A DNA stretch of 64,000 bases from positions 1 to 64,000 of the forward strand of contig CAWKLX010000001.1 in assembly GCA_963850605.1 (NCBI GenBank), written 5' to 3'. The notes under the pieces are model-generated. The model saw only the letters and a list, made by a program, of their open reading frames with translations, was not told the origin of the DNA and ran no database searches. Positions 19,036 to 27,054 of this stretch are shown piece by piece. A program made the position numbers and the translations under genes. Source of the stretch: BOG-908 sp963850605 (GTDB taxonomy: Bacteria; Pseudomonadota; Alphaproteobacteria; Acetobacterales; Acetobacteraceae). Position 1 is the stretch's first letter; the number at the start of each line of letters is the position of its first letter.

Positions 19036-19250
19036 GCCTTCCCTTCCAACAAAAAGGGCGCCATGGCCGGCGCCTGCCAGGTTTCGTACATCAGAGGGTT
19101 CAGCCCGCCGACCCAATTCTCGACCAGCTTGCCGTCTTCGAAACGCATCTGGTGCAGCTCGCAGAAGGTGAAGCGCCTGTTCATCGCAGCGATCCCGTTC
19201 AGGGAGCCGGTATTGTCCGCATATGCCTCGAAGCGGACGTTCGATAGTAG
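19032..19250 (-). pseudogene. C-terminal remnant of a SnoaL/NTF2-like protein
   Basis: The frame reads VRFEAYADNTGSLNGIAAMN, RRFTFCELHQMRFEDGKLVE, then NWVGGLNPLMYETWQAP to the stop, a good match to the second half of SnoaL-like ester cyclase or ketosteroid-isomerase-type folds. Upstream of about 19250 the frame turns into unrelated basic sequence, so the N-terminal half is lost or frameshifted. Its stop overlaps the next start as ATGA, so the pair was an operon. Confidence 0.6.
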
Positions 19251-19496
19251 AAATCGGTTGCGGCAGGTCCAATTCCGACAATGAGTCCGACATGCATTCT
19301 GCGCCACTCCACGCGGCCGCCGCAGGACGCGCCGCCCCCTGTTGGAGAGATTGCCAGAAGGATGCCGTCCCAGCAATTCGAGTGGCGTCCGGAGACCCCC
19401 AACTTGGACAGGTAGGGGGCGCGCACTGTGGAACTGCCACCCCGAACCAAGCCAAGTCGCGTTATAACCCGCTTAAACCTGATGAATGTCCGTTGC

Positions 19497-19892
19497 TCAG
19501 CTCTGCATCGCCCGCGCTACCAGCAGCGTATCGGTAAACATGTCAAAGCGCTTGAGCTTGCCATCGGCAACCGACCAGACATGGGCAAACGGGGCCCGCA
19601 TGGTCTTTCCGGTCGCCTTGTTGACGCCTCCATAGGAACCCAGGCTGACCACACGGTCGCCTTCCGCGATGAAATCGTCGGCTACGGCAGAGAAGTTATC
19701 CCAGTCCCGCAGCAGCGGGACGATCAGCTTGTTCAACACATCTTCTGGCTGGCGCCACGTGCCGCTGTAGTAAGGGAAGCCTTCGGCTTCGGTCCATTCG
19801 AGCTCTGGATGAAGCAGCCCGAGCAAGCTGGGCACGTCGCCGCGGCCGAGGGCCGCGTAGAATGCACGCACAAGGTCAAGTTTTGCGTTCAT
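19497..19892 (-). CDS. NTF2/SnoaL-like small protein
   Basis: 131 residues starting MNAKLDLVRAFYAALGRGDV, with LLGLLHPELEWTEAEGF, FIAEGDRVVSLGSYGGVNKA and a final VADGKLKRFDMFTDT. This is the cone-shaped NTF2-like fold (ketosteroid-isomerase/SnoaL group). ATG 19892 was chosen over 19904 because GGAG lies seven bases upstream of it. Such proteins can be isomerases, cyclases or binding proteins; the reaction is unknown here. Confidence 0.75.
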   Translation of the reverse strand: MNAKLDLVRAFYAALGRGDVPSLLGLLHPELEWTEAEGFPYYSGTWRQPEDVLNKLIVPLLRDWDNFSAVADDFIAEGDRVVSLGSYGGVNKATGKTMRAPFAHVWSVADGKLKRFDMFTDTLLVARAMQS

Positions 19893-19949
19893 GGTGATCT
19901 CCACTCGAAAAAGGACGCCGGAGAGGTTTAGTCTCTCCGGCGCCGTGGC

Positions 19950-20813
19950 TTACGCGGCGATCGTGGCGAGGGCGCCGAGGCCTAGCGCCTCAACCACGCC
20001 ACGCTGGACGGGGGCGGTCGAGGTCATTGACCGCATCCGCACCGAAGGGCTGGCCGACGACGACGCGCGCGGGGCGGCTGCCTTTTGCGGTGTCGATCAG
20101 CGTTGCTATGGCGGCGGCGACGTCGTGCGGGTCAGGCGCGTTCGCACTCTGGAACATGCCCGTGAACGTCTCGAACATCTTGCCGGGGATAGCGCCGATC
20201 TCGCCATAGGCCTCGCCGCGTGCCGGATCGGCGGGGTGCTGGATCGCCGCATACATGTTGGTCGGGTAGGCGCTGGGCTGTACCAGGGCTACATCCACCC
20301 CAAGTTGGGAGAGTTCATAACGGTAGCTGTCGGTCAGTGCCTCGACGGCAAACTTGGTGGCGCCGTAGATGCCGAAGAATGGGAAGGTGACACGGCCAAG
20401 GATGGAGCCGATGTTGATGATCAGGCCATCATTCGCGGCACGCATCGCCGGCAGCACCGCGCGGGTGGTGCGCAGGATCCGACCACATTGGTGTTGAACA
20501 GGATCTTCGCCTGATCCGCGGTGAAGGCTTCGGACACGCCCGCGGAGGCGAGGCCTGCGTTGTTGATCAGCACGTCGATCTTGCCGGCTTCTTTCAGAAC
20601 GGCCGCGACGGCGCCTTCGACGGAGGCATCGTCGGCGACATCGAGCTCGACGACGGTAATGCCCCGGCCGCGCAGTCCGGCGGCGGGGCTGGCGTTGCGG
20701 CCGGCGATGTCGCGCATCGAGGCGAACACGCGATGGCCGGCGGCGGCGAGCGTTTCGGCGGTGTCACGGCCGAAGCCGGTGGCGGCGCCGGTGATGAGGA
20801 TGGTCTTGGACAT
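19950..20813 (-). pseudogene. Short-chain dehydrogenase with two frameshifts
   Basis: It starts MSKTILITGAATGFGRDTAE, with NNAG in KIDVLINNAGLASAG. Near 20480 the frame breaks and resumes as LPAMRAANDGLIINIGSILG, with YGATKFAVEAL carrying the catalytic Tyr and Lys. Near 20025 it breaks again: the expected tail APVQRGVVEALGLGALATIA lies in another frame and ends at 19950-19952. Two single-base indels would restore a normal SDR of about 285 residues. With the sequence as given, the product is truncated before its catalytic Tyr. Confidence 0.75.
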
Positions 20814-20863
20814 GGAATTTCTCCTTTGTGGGCTCGGGCGTTGGGGAAAGGATGAGACCGGCC

Positions 20864-20974
20864 TCATCGCGTGAGGCGCACGGCGAGCGGATAGAGCCTG
20901 ACGTAGCTGGCCATCAGAAATACCATTGAGGCCGGAACGATGCGGTGGCGGTGATTGATGATTGCGGCGAGCAT
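20864..20974 (-). CDS. Possible small basic hydrophobic peptide
   Basis: 36 residues, MLAAIINHRHRIVPASMVFL and on, preceded by GAGGAG seven bases before the ATG, directly downstream of the alpha/beta hydrolase (32 bases apart) and on the same strand. One short hydrophobic segment is flanked by His/Arg residues. The ribosome-binding site is the main support. It could be chance. Confidence 0.35.
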   Translation of the reverse strand: MLAAIINHRHRIVPASMVFLMASYVRLYPLAVRLTR

Positions 20975-21006
20975 GTCAGGCTCCTCGGGTGCGATTGTTT
21001 TGGGGA

Positions 21007-21867
21007 TCAGTTCTGCACGAAGCTGTGCTTGATCTCGGCGGCGACGGCGGAGGCATTTTCGTCGAGCACGAAATGGCCGGCATCGAGCCAGGTGAGTTTC
21101 GCTTTCGGCAAATCTCTCAGAAAGCTTTCCGCACCGGCGGGGATGAAGAACGGATCGTTCCTGCCCCACACGATCAAGGTTTTCGGCTGGTGCTGGCGGA
21201 AAGCCGCGTGCCAGGTGTCGTAGAGGGCGACATTCGATTTGTAATCTTCCAGCAGGTCGAGCTGGTAGGCGTCGGTGCCCGGACGGTCGAGCAGGGCCTG
21301 GTCGATCGTCCAGTTGTCGGGGCTGATCGCCTCGGGGTTGGCCGCACCTACCTGGTATTGAAACTTGGTGGTGCCGGCAGCGAGAAAGCCGCGGGCGGCT
21401 GCTTCGGTGGTGACGTCACGCTTGTTCCACAGCGGCAGGAAGATCTGCTTGGGCATGTCGCCGACGCCTTCGAGATAGGCGTTGGCGTTCTGGATGACGA
21501 AGCCGCGGACCCGCTCCGGATGCTGGGTGAACAGGCGGAAGCCGATGGGGCCGCCGTAATCCTGCATGTAGAGGATGTAAGATTGCAGGCCGAGCTGATC
21601 GATCAGGCCGGCGATATGGGCGGTCAGATTATCGAAATTGTAGGCGAACTCGGAAGCTGCCGGCGCATCGGATTGGCCGAAGCCGACATAGTCGGGCGCG
21701 ACCACGTGGAACTGGTCGGCGAGCAGCGGAATGAGATTGCGATACATGTGGCTGCTCGTTGGGAAGCCGTGCAGCAGGACGATCGTAGGCAGCGAGGGGT
21801 CGCCGGCTTCGCGGTAGAACACCTGGCGGCCGTTGACGGTGAGGAATTTGTAGGTGGTCGGGTGCAT
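21007..21867 (-). CDS. Alpha/beta hydrolase of the haloalkane dehalogenase / epoxide hydrolase type
   Basis: 286 residues. HGFPTSS (33-39) forms the oxyanion region. The nucleophile elbow is YMQDYGGPIG with Asp103 instead of Ser, as in haloalkane dehalogenases and epoxide hydrolases. WGRNDPFF carries the acid (Asp238) and AGHFVLDE the base (His265). A lid domain lies at about 130-220. The enzyme would hydrolyse a C-halogen bond or an epoxide through an aspartyl-ester intermediate in the cytosol. It lies downstream of the AhpD-like gene in the same direction, and both may answer to the LysR at 22619. Confidence 0.82.
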   Translation of the reverse strand: MHPTTYKFLTVNGRQVFYREAGDPSLPTIVLLHGFPTSSHMYRNLIPLLADQFHVVAPDYVGFGQSDAPAASEFAYNFDNLTAHIAGLIDQLGLQSYILYMQDYGGPIGFRLFTQHPERVRGFVIQNANAYLEGVGDMPKQIFLPLWNKRDVTTEAAARGFLAAGTTKFQYQVGAANPEAISPDNWTIDQALLDRPGTDAYQLDLLEDYKSNVALYDTWHAAFRQHQPKTLIVWGRNDPFFIPAGAESFLRDLPKAKLTWLDAGHFVLDENASAVAAEIKHSFVQN

Positions 21868-21950
21868 CGGGAAATGCCTTCTGGGTGAAGGCGGGCACCG
21901 GATCGGGCTTCCGCCCGGCGCCCGCGAGAGATTCGGTGTTTGGCTGCGGT

Positions 21951-22502
21951 TCAGGCGGCTTTGCGGGCCTCGATCACCGGGAAGTCGATGTCGGTTCGGA
22001 ACACTTCGTTGAACAAATTGGTCCAGGTGTTCAGCGCCACGTGCTGGACGATCTCGATCACCTGCGCATCGGTGTAGCCGGCGAGCTTGACCGCGCCGAA
22101 GTCGGCGTCCGTCACGTGGCCACGATCGCGGGCGACCTTTGCAGCGAAGCGAACGGCGGCATCGGCTTTCGGGTCGTTCGAGGCACCGTGGCGGTTGGCG
22201 GTGATCTCCGCATCGTCCAGTTTGGCCAGGTTGCGACCGAGATAGGTGTGTGCGGACAGGCAGTAGTTGCAGCCGTTCACCTCAGCGACGGCGAGCGCGA
22301 TCCGCTCACGCGTGGCGGGCGACAACGTGCCGTGGCTCAGTGCGCCGAACAGGCCGAGATGACCTTCGAGCGCCTGCGGGCTGAGCGCGATCGAACGGAA
22401 CATGTTGGGGACGCTGCCGAGCTGCTTGGCAACTGTATTGAGCAGCGGGCGGCTTGCTTCGGGGGCGTCGGCGACGGTGGCGGGGGTGGCGATGCGGGAC
22501 AT
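21951..22502 (-). CDS. Carboxymuconolactone decarboxylase / AhpD-like peroxidase-family protein
   Basis: 183 residues from ATG 22502, with AAGGAG upstream. The all-helical AhpD/CMD domain contains ALAVAEVNGCNYCLSAHTYL: Glu74, Cys78-x-x-Cys81 and His85 form the proton relay and redox-active pair of AhpD-type alkylhydroperoxide reductases. It probably reduces peroxides or acts in stress defence. It is the first gene of the minus-strand unit (this gene, hydrolase, small peptide) and diverges from a LysR regulator. Confidence 0.82.
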   Translation of the reverse strand: MSRIATPATVADAPEASRPLLNTVAKQLGSVPNMFRSIALSPQALEGHLGLFGALSHGTLSPATRERIALAVAEVNGCNYCLSAHTYLGRNLAKLDDAEITANRHGASNDPKADAAVRFAAKVARDRGHVTDADFGAVKLAGYTDAQVIEIVQHVALNTWTNLFNEVFRTDIDFPVIEARKAA

Positions 22503-22618
22503 TGTCTTGGGCTCCTTTCGAGGCGGCCAGCTCGGCCGGTGCCCCCCAAGTAGGCGCTTCCGTTTTTCGGTAGCAGCCGTTAAATGCGGAAGGTGACCAT
22601 CCGTTTTATGGAAGTTCA
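22503..22618. promoter_or_regulatory. Divergent AhpD-like/LysR control region
   Basis: 116 bases between two start codons. CCGTTTT occurs twice (about 22560 and 22604), and CTTCCG/CGGAAG form an inverted pair in the middle. These are candidate LysR contact sites, unproven. Confidence 0.4.
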
Positions 22619-23539
22619 ATGGACCGGCTGGAAGCTATGCAGACGCTGGTGGCGGCGGTGGAGGGCGGCAGCCTTTCTGCGGCCTCGCGCGCCATGAACA
22701 CGCCGCTGGCAACGGTCAGCCGGCGTGTCTCGGACCTCGAGGCGCATCTAGGAGCGCAGTTGCTGGTGCGCACGAACCGCAAGCTGATCCTGACCGAAGC
22801 CGGCGAGAGCTTCGTCGCGGTTGCGCGCCGGCTGCTGGACGATCTGGGTGATGCCGAGCGTGCCGCCAGCGGCGAATACCGTGCGCCGCGCGGTGAATTG
22901 CTGGTGACGGCGCCGATCATGTTCGGCAAGCTTCACGTAGCGCCAGTCATTCACGCTTTCCTGGCCGCCTACCCCGATGTCACGGTGCGGCTTGTGCTGT
23001 CCGACCAGGTCATCGACCTTGTTGAAGCCCACGTGGATGTTGCCGTGCGGACCGGCCGGCTGCCCGACAGCGATCTGATCGCGCGGCAAGCGGGCCACAT
23101 ACGCTGGGTCGTCTGTGCAAGTCCCGACTATCTGGCGCGGCGTGGCGAACCCGCGACGCCCGAGGCACTCACCGACCACGATTGCATAGCCTTTGAGGGG
23201 CTTCAGACCTATCGCAGTTGGACAATCGGCAGCGCTGCGGCTGCACGATCGATCGCCATTCGTCCCCGGTTCTCAGTCAACACCGCGGATGCCGTCGTGG
23301 AAGCTGCGGCAGCCGGGCTCGGGATCGCACGCGTCTTGTCGTATCAAGCCGCAAACGCGATTTCGGACGGGCGCGTCACGACAATCTTGCGTGGTTTTCC
23401 GACCGATCCGATTCCGGTCAATCTCGTACACCAACCGCAGCGCGTGCAGCCGTTGAAACGGCGCGCCTTTCTCGACTTCGTCGTGCCCCGTCTAACCCAG
23501 ACACTTGCGGCATTGGATGACGTGGTGGGCAGTACGTGA
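22619..23539 (+). CDS. LysR-family transcriptional regulator
   Basis: 306 residues. The helix-turn-helix region is GGSLSAASRAMNTPLATVSR with LEAHLGAQLLVRTNRKLILT, followed by a full effector domain (HVAPVIHAFLAAYPDVTVRL, VDVAVRTGRLPDSDLIARQA). It is closely similar in style to the LysR at 25690 (same VSRR.SDLE..LG.QLL.R pattern), so the two are probably paralogues. It likely controls the divergent AhpD-like/hydrolase genes. Confidence 0.88.
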   Translation: MDRLEAMQTLVAAVEGGSLSAASRAMNTPLATVSRRVSDLEAHLGAQLLVRTNRKLILTEAGESFVAVARRLLDDLGDAERAASGEYRAPRGELLVTAPIMFGKLHVAPVIHAFLAAYPDVTVRLVLSDQVIDLVEAHVDVAVRTGRLPDSDLIARQAGHIRWVVCASPDYLARRGEPATPEALTDHDCIAFEGLQTYRSWTIGSAAAARSIAIRPRFSVNTADAVVEAAAAGLGIARVLSYQAANAISDGRVTTILRGFPTDPIPVNLVHQPQRVQPLKRRAFLDFVVPRLTQTLAALDDVVGST

Positions 23540-23623
23540 ACAAAGGAGACGAATGTTCTTCTTCAAGAAAGGAAGACTGACCTTCTCCAAGCCGCTATTA
23601 CAGTGACTATCCGAGATCGGCCT

Positions 23624-24611
23624 TCACGAGTGATTTAGCACGACGATCTTGCCGGCCGCCGCATTTTCTTCCATGCAACGATGCGCCTCGGCAATCTCGT
23701 CGAGGATGAAGGTCCGACCAATCTGGATGCGTAGCTTTCCGGCGACGACCTGCTGTGCCAGTTCGTTGAGTGGTGTCATCATGAAATCCTCTGCGCCGCC
23801 TGCATAGGTCGTCAGGCTCACCGCTGTCGGTATTGCCGCCATCGGGCTGAACTGCTCGAACGTCCATTCATTGCCGACCATTCCGGTCATGCAGACGATC
23901 ACCTCGCGGGCGGGCACACTGAAGCGAGTCCTTGAGAGTCGTTGTGCCGACGAGCTCGAGCACTTTATCGAAGCCTCCGAGACACACCTCACGCACCTGG
24001 TCGGCGATCGCACCGGTGTCGATAAACACCTGGTCGGCACCGTTCGCGCGAAGCATTGCCGCGCGGTCAGGCTTTCGCGTTGTAGATGCAACAAAGGCAC
24101 CATGATTCTTGGCAATTGCCGCCGCCGCCAGTCCTACCGAAGTGGTGCCGCCACGGATGAGCAATCGGTCGCCTTTTTCGAGCCGAAGTGACTTGAAAAG
24201 CGAGCCCCAGGCCGTCTGCAGCATTTCCGGGATCGCGCCCAATACATCCCAGGGGAGCGCGGTTTGGATGGCCTGCACCTGCGTTGCTGGAACCACCGTG
24301 AACTCGGCATAGCCGCCGTCAAACTGCCTGCCCATGCCACCCATCGCGGTGGCGACGACGGCGCCGGGGGCGAACTCGCCCCCCGGCGCCGCTTCGACGA
24401 TCCCGGCCGCCTCGATCCCCAAAACGCGGGGAAACGAGACGTTGGGCGAGTGGCCCTGCCGGGTAAACAGCTCCGAGCGGTTGAGGCCAAACGCCTTGAC
24501 GCGTATCAGGACCTCGCCGGCGTGCGGCGTGGGAACCGGCACTGTCTCGACCTTCAAGACCTCTGGACCGCCGGCCGCGCGGATGACCGCCGCCCGCATT
24601 GTCTCACTCAT
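23624..24611 (-). pseudogene. Zinc-independent quinone oxidoreductase (MDR family) with one frameshift
   Basis: It starts MSETMRAAVIRAAGGPEVLK, with FGLNRSELFTRQGHSP, the NADPH-binding LLIRGGTTSVGLAAAAIAKN, and GGFDKVLELVGTTTLKDSL. At about 23915 the frame is lost, and the rest (VIVCMTGMVGNEWTFEQFSP, ELAQQVVAGKLRIQIGRTF, EIAEAHRCMEENAAAGKIVV) continues in the next frame to 23624. One inserted or lost base separates two good halves of a normal protein of about 328 residues. It overlaps the DoxX gene by 4 bases, so the two were co-translated. Confidence 0.75.
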
Positions 24612-25027
24612 GCATGCACCGGCGCATTTTTGCGCGAAAGGATGCGGGCGAGGTAGGCATCGGCGCTAAGGCCAGGTGCGCCGTCTTTCGCGAGCAGCAG
24701 GAAGCCGCCCGTCATGGCCACGTTCTTCAAGAACATGATCATCTGGACCTGGTCGGCGAACTGGTTATGGAAGACGAACGCGGTCACCAGCGAGAAACCC
24801 GCCAGCAGCAGCGCCACCTGGCGTGTGAACAACCCGGCCAGCAACAGCAAGCCGGCGCCCAGTTCGAGGGCAACGGTCGGCCACAGAAGCGCGCCGGGCA
24901 CGCCGAACGCCGCCATGTAGCCCTGAGTGGCGCCCGGGGCGCCAAGCTTGCCGAGTGCCGACAGGATGAAGATCGCCGCCATCAGCGTGCGGGCGGTGAG
25001 ATCGGTCATTTTGGTGTAAGCGGACAT
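24608..25027 (-). CDS. DoxX-family membrane protein
   Basis: 139 residues with four TM helices: TLMAAIFILSALGKLGAPG, ALLWPTVALELGAGLLLLAG, TRQVALLLAGFSLVTAFVFH, and IMFLKNVAMTGGFLLLA. The FLKNVAMTGGFL motif is characteristic of DoxX/SURF4-like proteins. AAGGA lies upstream of the chosen start. Its role is uncertain; DoxX proteins often accompany oxidoreductases and thiol-stress genes. It is the first member of the overlap pair with the quinone oxidoreductase. Confidence 0.82.
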   Translation of the reverse strand: MSAYTKMTDLTARTLMAAIFILSALGKLGAPGATQGYMAAFGVPGALLWPTVALELGAGLLLLAGLFTRQVALLLAGFSLVTAFVFHNQFADQVQMIMFLKNVAMTGGFLLLAKDGAPGLSADAYLARILSRKNAPVHA

Positions 25028-25066
25028 GTTTTGGTTCCTTTCCTTGCGTGAATTCTGGGCGTGGAT

Positions 25067-25585
25067 TCAGGCGTTGGGGCGGTTGGTGGGAGAAAAACTG
25101 TAGCGCTCGATCTTCCAGGCTCCGTCGGCATCTTTGTGGAAGACGAACAGCTCCTGATTGGCTTCGGCGGACTTGGCGCCCGTTGCGTGAATGGTAACCG
25201 TGCCCGCCGAATTGGTGCGCGCGAAGGCCCAGGCCGGCGCGACTTGGACGATCTCGACGATGTCGAATTTGACGTCGAGTTTGATCGCCTGGAACACCGC
25301 GTCATAGGCTTGCCGAACAGCGGGTCTGCCCACGGCCGAGGGGCTGAAGGCGGGCATGAAGACGCCGTCTTCGGCGTAGAGCGGTAGGACTGCGCCGGTA
25401 TCGGAGGCGTTGAGCGCCCTCTCATACTGGCCAAGCACACCATGGATAGCGCGGATGTCCTGAGCCGCGGCTTCGGCCGTGGCGGCAACATCGAGTGACC
25501 GGGCGTGGCCGTCAGCTTCGATCGCCAGCACCGGGAAGAACGATGCGGCGAGCAGCGTTGACGCAATGAAGCGGTTGGTTGTCAT
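25067..25585 (-). CDS. Exported DUF4440/SnoaL-like protein
   Basis: 172 residues. It begins with a signal peptide (MTTNRFIASTLLAASFFPVL, probable cleavage after GHA), then an NTF2-like domain: IHGVLGQYERALNASDTGAV, YAEDGVFMPAFSPSAVG, and a final WKIERYSFSPT. ATG 25585 was chosen because GGAG precedes it and the signal peptide begins there. The periplasmic function is unknown. It is divergent from the LysR gene at 25690 and likely regulated by it, along with DoxX and the oxidoreductase downstream. Confidence 0.78.
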   Translation of the reverse strand: MTTNRFIASTLLAASFFPVLAIEADGHARSLDVAATAEAAAQDIRAIHGVLGQYERALNASDTGAVLPLYAEDGVFMPAFSPSAVGRPAVRQAYDAVFQAIKLDVKFDIVEIVQVAPAWAFARTNSAGTVTIHATGAKSAEANQELFVFHKDADGAWKIERYSFSPTNRPNA

Positions 25586-25661
25586 GGTGAACTCTCCATC
25601 GTTGAGGTCGATGGCAGCGAGGTGGTGGCTGGCCCATTCGCCCATTAGCGGCTAGGCTCGC

Positions 25662-25679
25662 AAATCATCTTCCTGATTT
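25662..25679. promoter_or_regulatory. Candidate LysR operator
   Basis: A perfect dyad, AAATCA-TCTTCC-TGATTT, lies 10 bases before the LysR start codon in the 104-base divergent region. Its size and symmetry suit a LysR dimer site, and its place suggests autorepression. Unproven. Confidence 0.5.
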
Positions 25680-25689
25680 TGGGAAAGCC

Positions 25690-26601
25690 GTGGCCGACCT
25701 CAACGCGCTGGTCATTTTTGCCAAGGTGGTCGAGGCGAACAGCTTTTCGGAAGCGGCGCGGCGCCTGCACATGCCCGTCTCGACGGTGAGCCGGCGCATC
25801 GCTGAGCTCGAAGATCAGCTTGGCGTGAAGTTGCTGGAGCGCTCGACCCGCCATCTGCGGCTGACCGACACCGGCACCGACATTCTGCCACAGGCCCAGC
25901 GAAGCGCCGAACTCAGTGACGCCGTGGAAAGCATTGTGTCCAACACGCTATCCGAAGTGTCTGGAATACTTCGCCTTTCGGCCCCGCCCAATATTGCCGA
26001 CACGCTGCTCGTCCCGCTGATCCGAGCGTTCCAGGCCTCATACCCCAAGGTGCGGGTCCATATCTTTGTCACGCAGCGGATGGTCGATCCGATCACGGAT
26101 GGCATCGACCTTATTCTCAGGGTCGGCGACTTGCAGGACTCGTCGCTTGTCGCGCGCCGCTTGCTGCGCTACCGCCACCTTCTCGTCGCCAGCCCAGCCT
26201 ATCTCGATCAAGCCGGGCGGCCCGAGCATCCGCGCGACCTGCTCGAGCACCGCCTCGTCGCTTTCTCGCTCGGAACACCAGACCGGCAATGGCAATTCCT
26301 TGAAAGCAGTGGCGGCGATCCCTTCGCTTTTTCGTTCGCGCCGCATTTGTCGATGAACGATTACGCAGGCGTTGCAGCAGCCGTGCTCACCGCAGGCGGT
26401 ATTGGCGACCTGCCACCGATCGTCGGTGCCGATATATTGCGTGATGGCAAATTGGTTGAAGTCATGCCGAAATGGCGTTTTCCAGCCCAGGACCTATCCG
26501 TCGTACACTTGCGAAATCGGCATGTTCCGCGTCCGGTGCGGTTGTTCAAGGACTTTGCCATCCGCATGGCGCCAACGTTGTTTCCGACGCTGCCTGAGTG
26601 A
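25690..26601 (+). CDS. LysR-family transcriptional regulator
   Basis: 303 residues, starting at GTG 25690 (MADLNALVIFAKVVEANSFS). Its helix-turn-helix reads SEAARRLHMPVSTVSRRIAE with LEDQLGVKLLERSTRHLRLT. The effector domain follows (LVPLIRAFQASYPKVRVHIF; GIDLILRVGDLQDSSLVARR). It is paralogous in style to the LysR at 22619. It is divergent from the exported SnoaL-like gene, which with DoxX and the quinone oxidoreductase forms its probable regulon. Confidence 0.88.
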   Translation: MADLNALVIFAKVVEANSFSEAARRLHMPVSTVSRRIAELEDQLGVKLLERSTRHLRLTDTGTDILPQAQRSAELSDAVESIVSNTLSEVSGILRLSAPPNIADTLLVPLIRAFQASYPKVRVHIFVTQRMVDPITDGIDLILRVGDLQDSSLVARRLLRYRHLLVASPAYLDQAGRPEHPRDLLEHRLVAFSLGTPDRQWQFLESSGGDPFAFSFAPHLSMNDYAGVAAAVLTAGGIGDLPPIVGADILRDGKLVEVMPKWRFPAQDLSVVHLRNRHVPRPVRLFKDFAIRMAPTLFPTLPE

Positions 26602-27054
26602 ACGTCATAAACTCCCTTGCTCGGCGGCTACGGCACCCAGCCCTACTTACAGGCTGCCACCACCGGGAAAGCACGTCCGGGCTCCGTCCTGCACCGCCAT
26701 TCGCGAGGAGCTGCTTGACGAACTCCCGGCCGAAGCCCGTCGAACAGCCGGTTATAAACCATACCGGCTTTCTGAGGGCCGAATGATTGTTGAGTTGATT
26801 CGTCACTGCAGTGTCTCCGCCCATACGCGGCGAACGTGCTCTGACCGCGCCCTTGGGATCAGGATCGGAAACTACTAAACGGGTAGCGCGGCAGGTTGCG
26901 CTGCACGCCCGCAAGTCCCCTGAGTAGTTTCCAGAGTCTGCCAGCGGGGCAAGGTGGACCCTATCGTCGAGTCTTGACGGCACACTTTGCGGACCGCCGC
27001 TGCGGCAGTGCAAGCAGGCGAAACCGGCTTGTTCCAGCATAGGCAGTCTTGACG
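26602..27054. other. Gap with a short SDR fragment only
   Basis: No intact gene lies in this 453-base interval. The minus strand at about 26695-26790 holds a 25-residue SDR N-terminus; the rest shows only GC-rich open frames without motifs on both strands. The promoter of the HlyD/ABC operon must lie toward the right end. Confidence 0.5.
26695..26790 (-). pseudogene. N-terminal fragment of a short-chain dehydrogenase
   Basis: RKPVWFITGCSTGFGREFVK followed by QLLANG is an unmistakable SDR nucleotide-binding start. The similarity ends within a few residues, and what follows is unrelated sequence. This is therefore a fragment, perhaps cut by a past rearrangement at this junction between the LysR cassette and the ABC operon. 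Confidence 0.6.

Noticed and set aside
20962..21888. Plus-strand frame of 308 codons
   Set aside because: It is antisense to the alpha/beta hydrolase, whose catalytic Asp, Asp and His are all in place.
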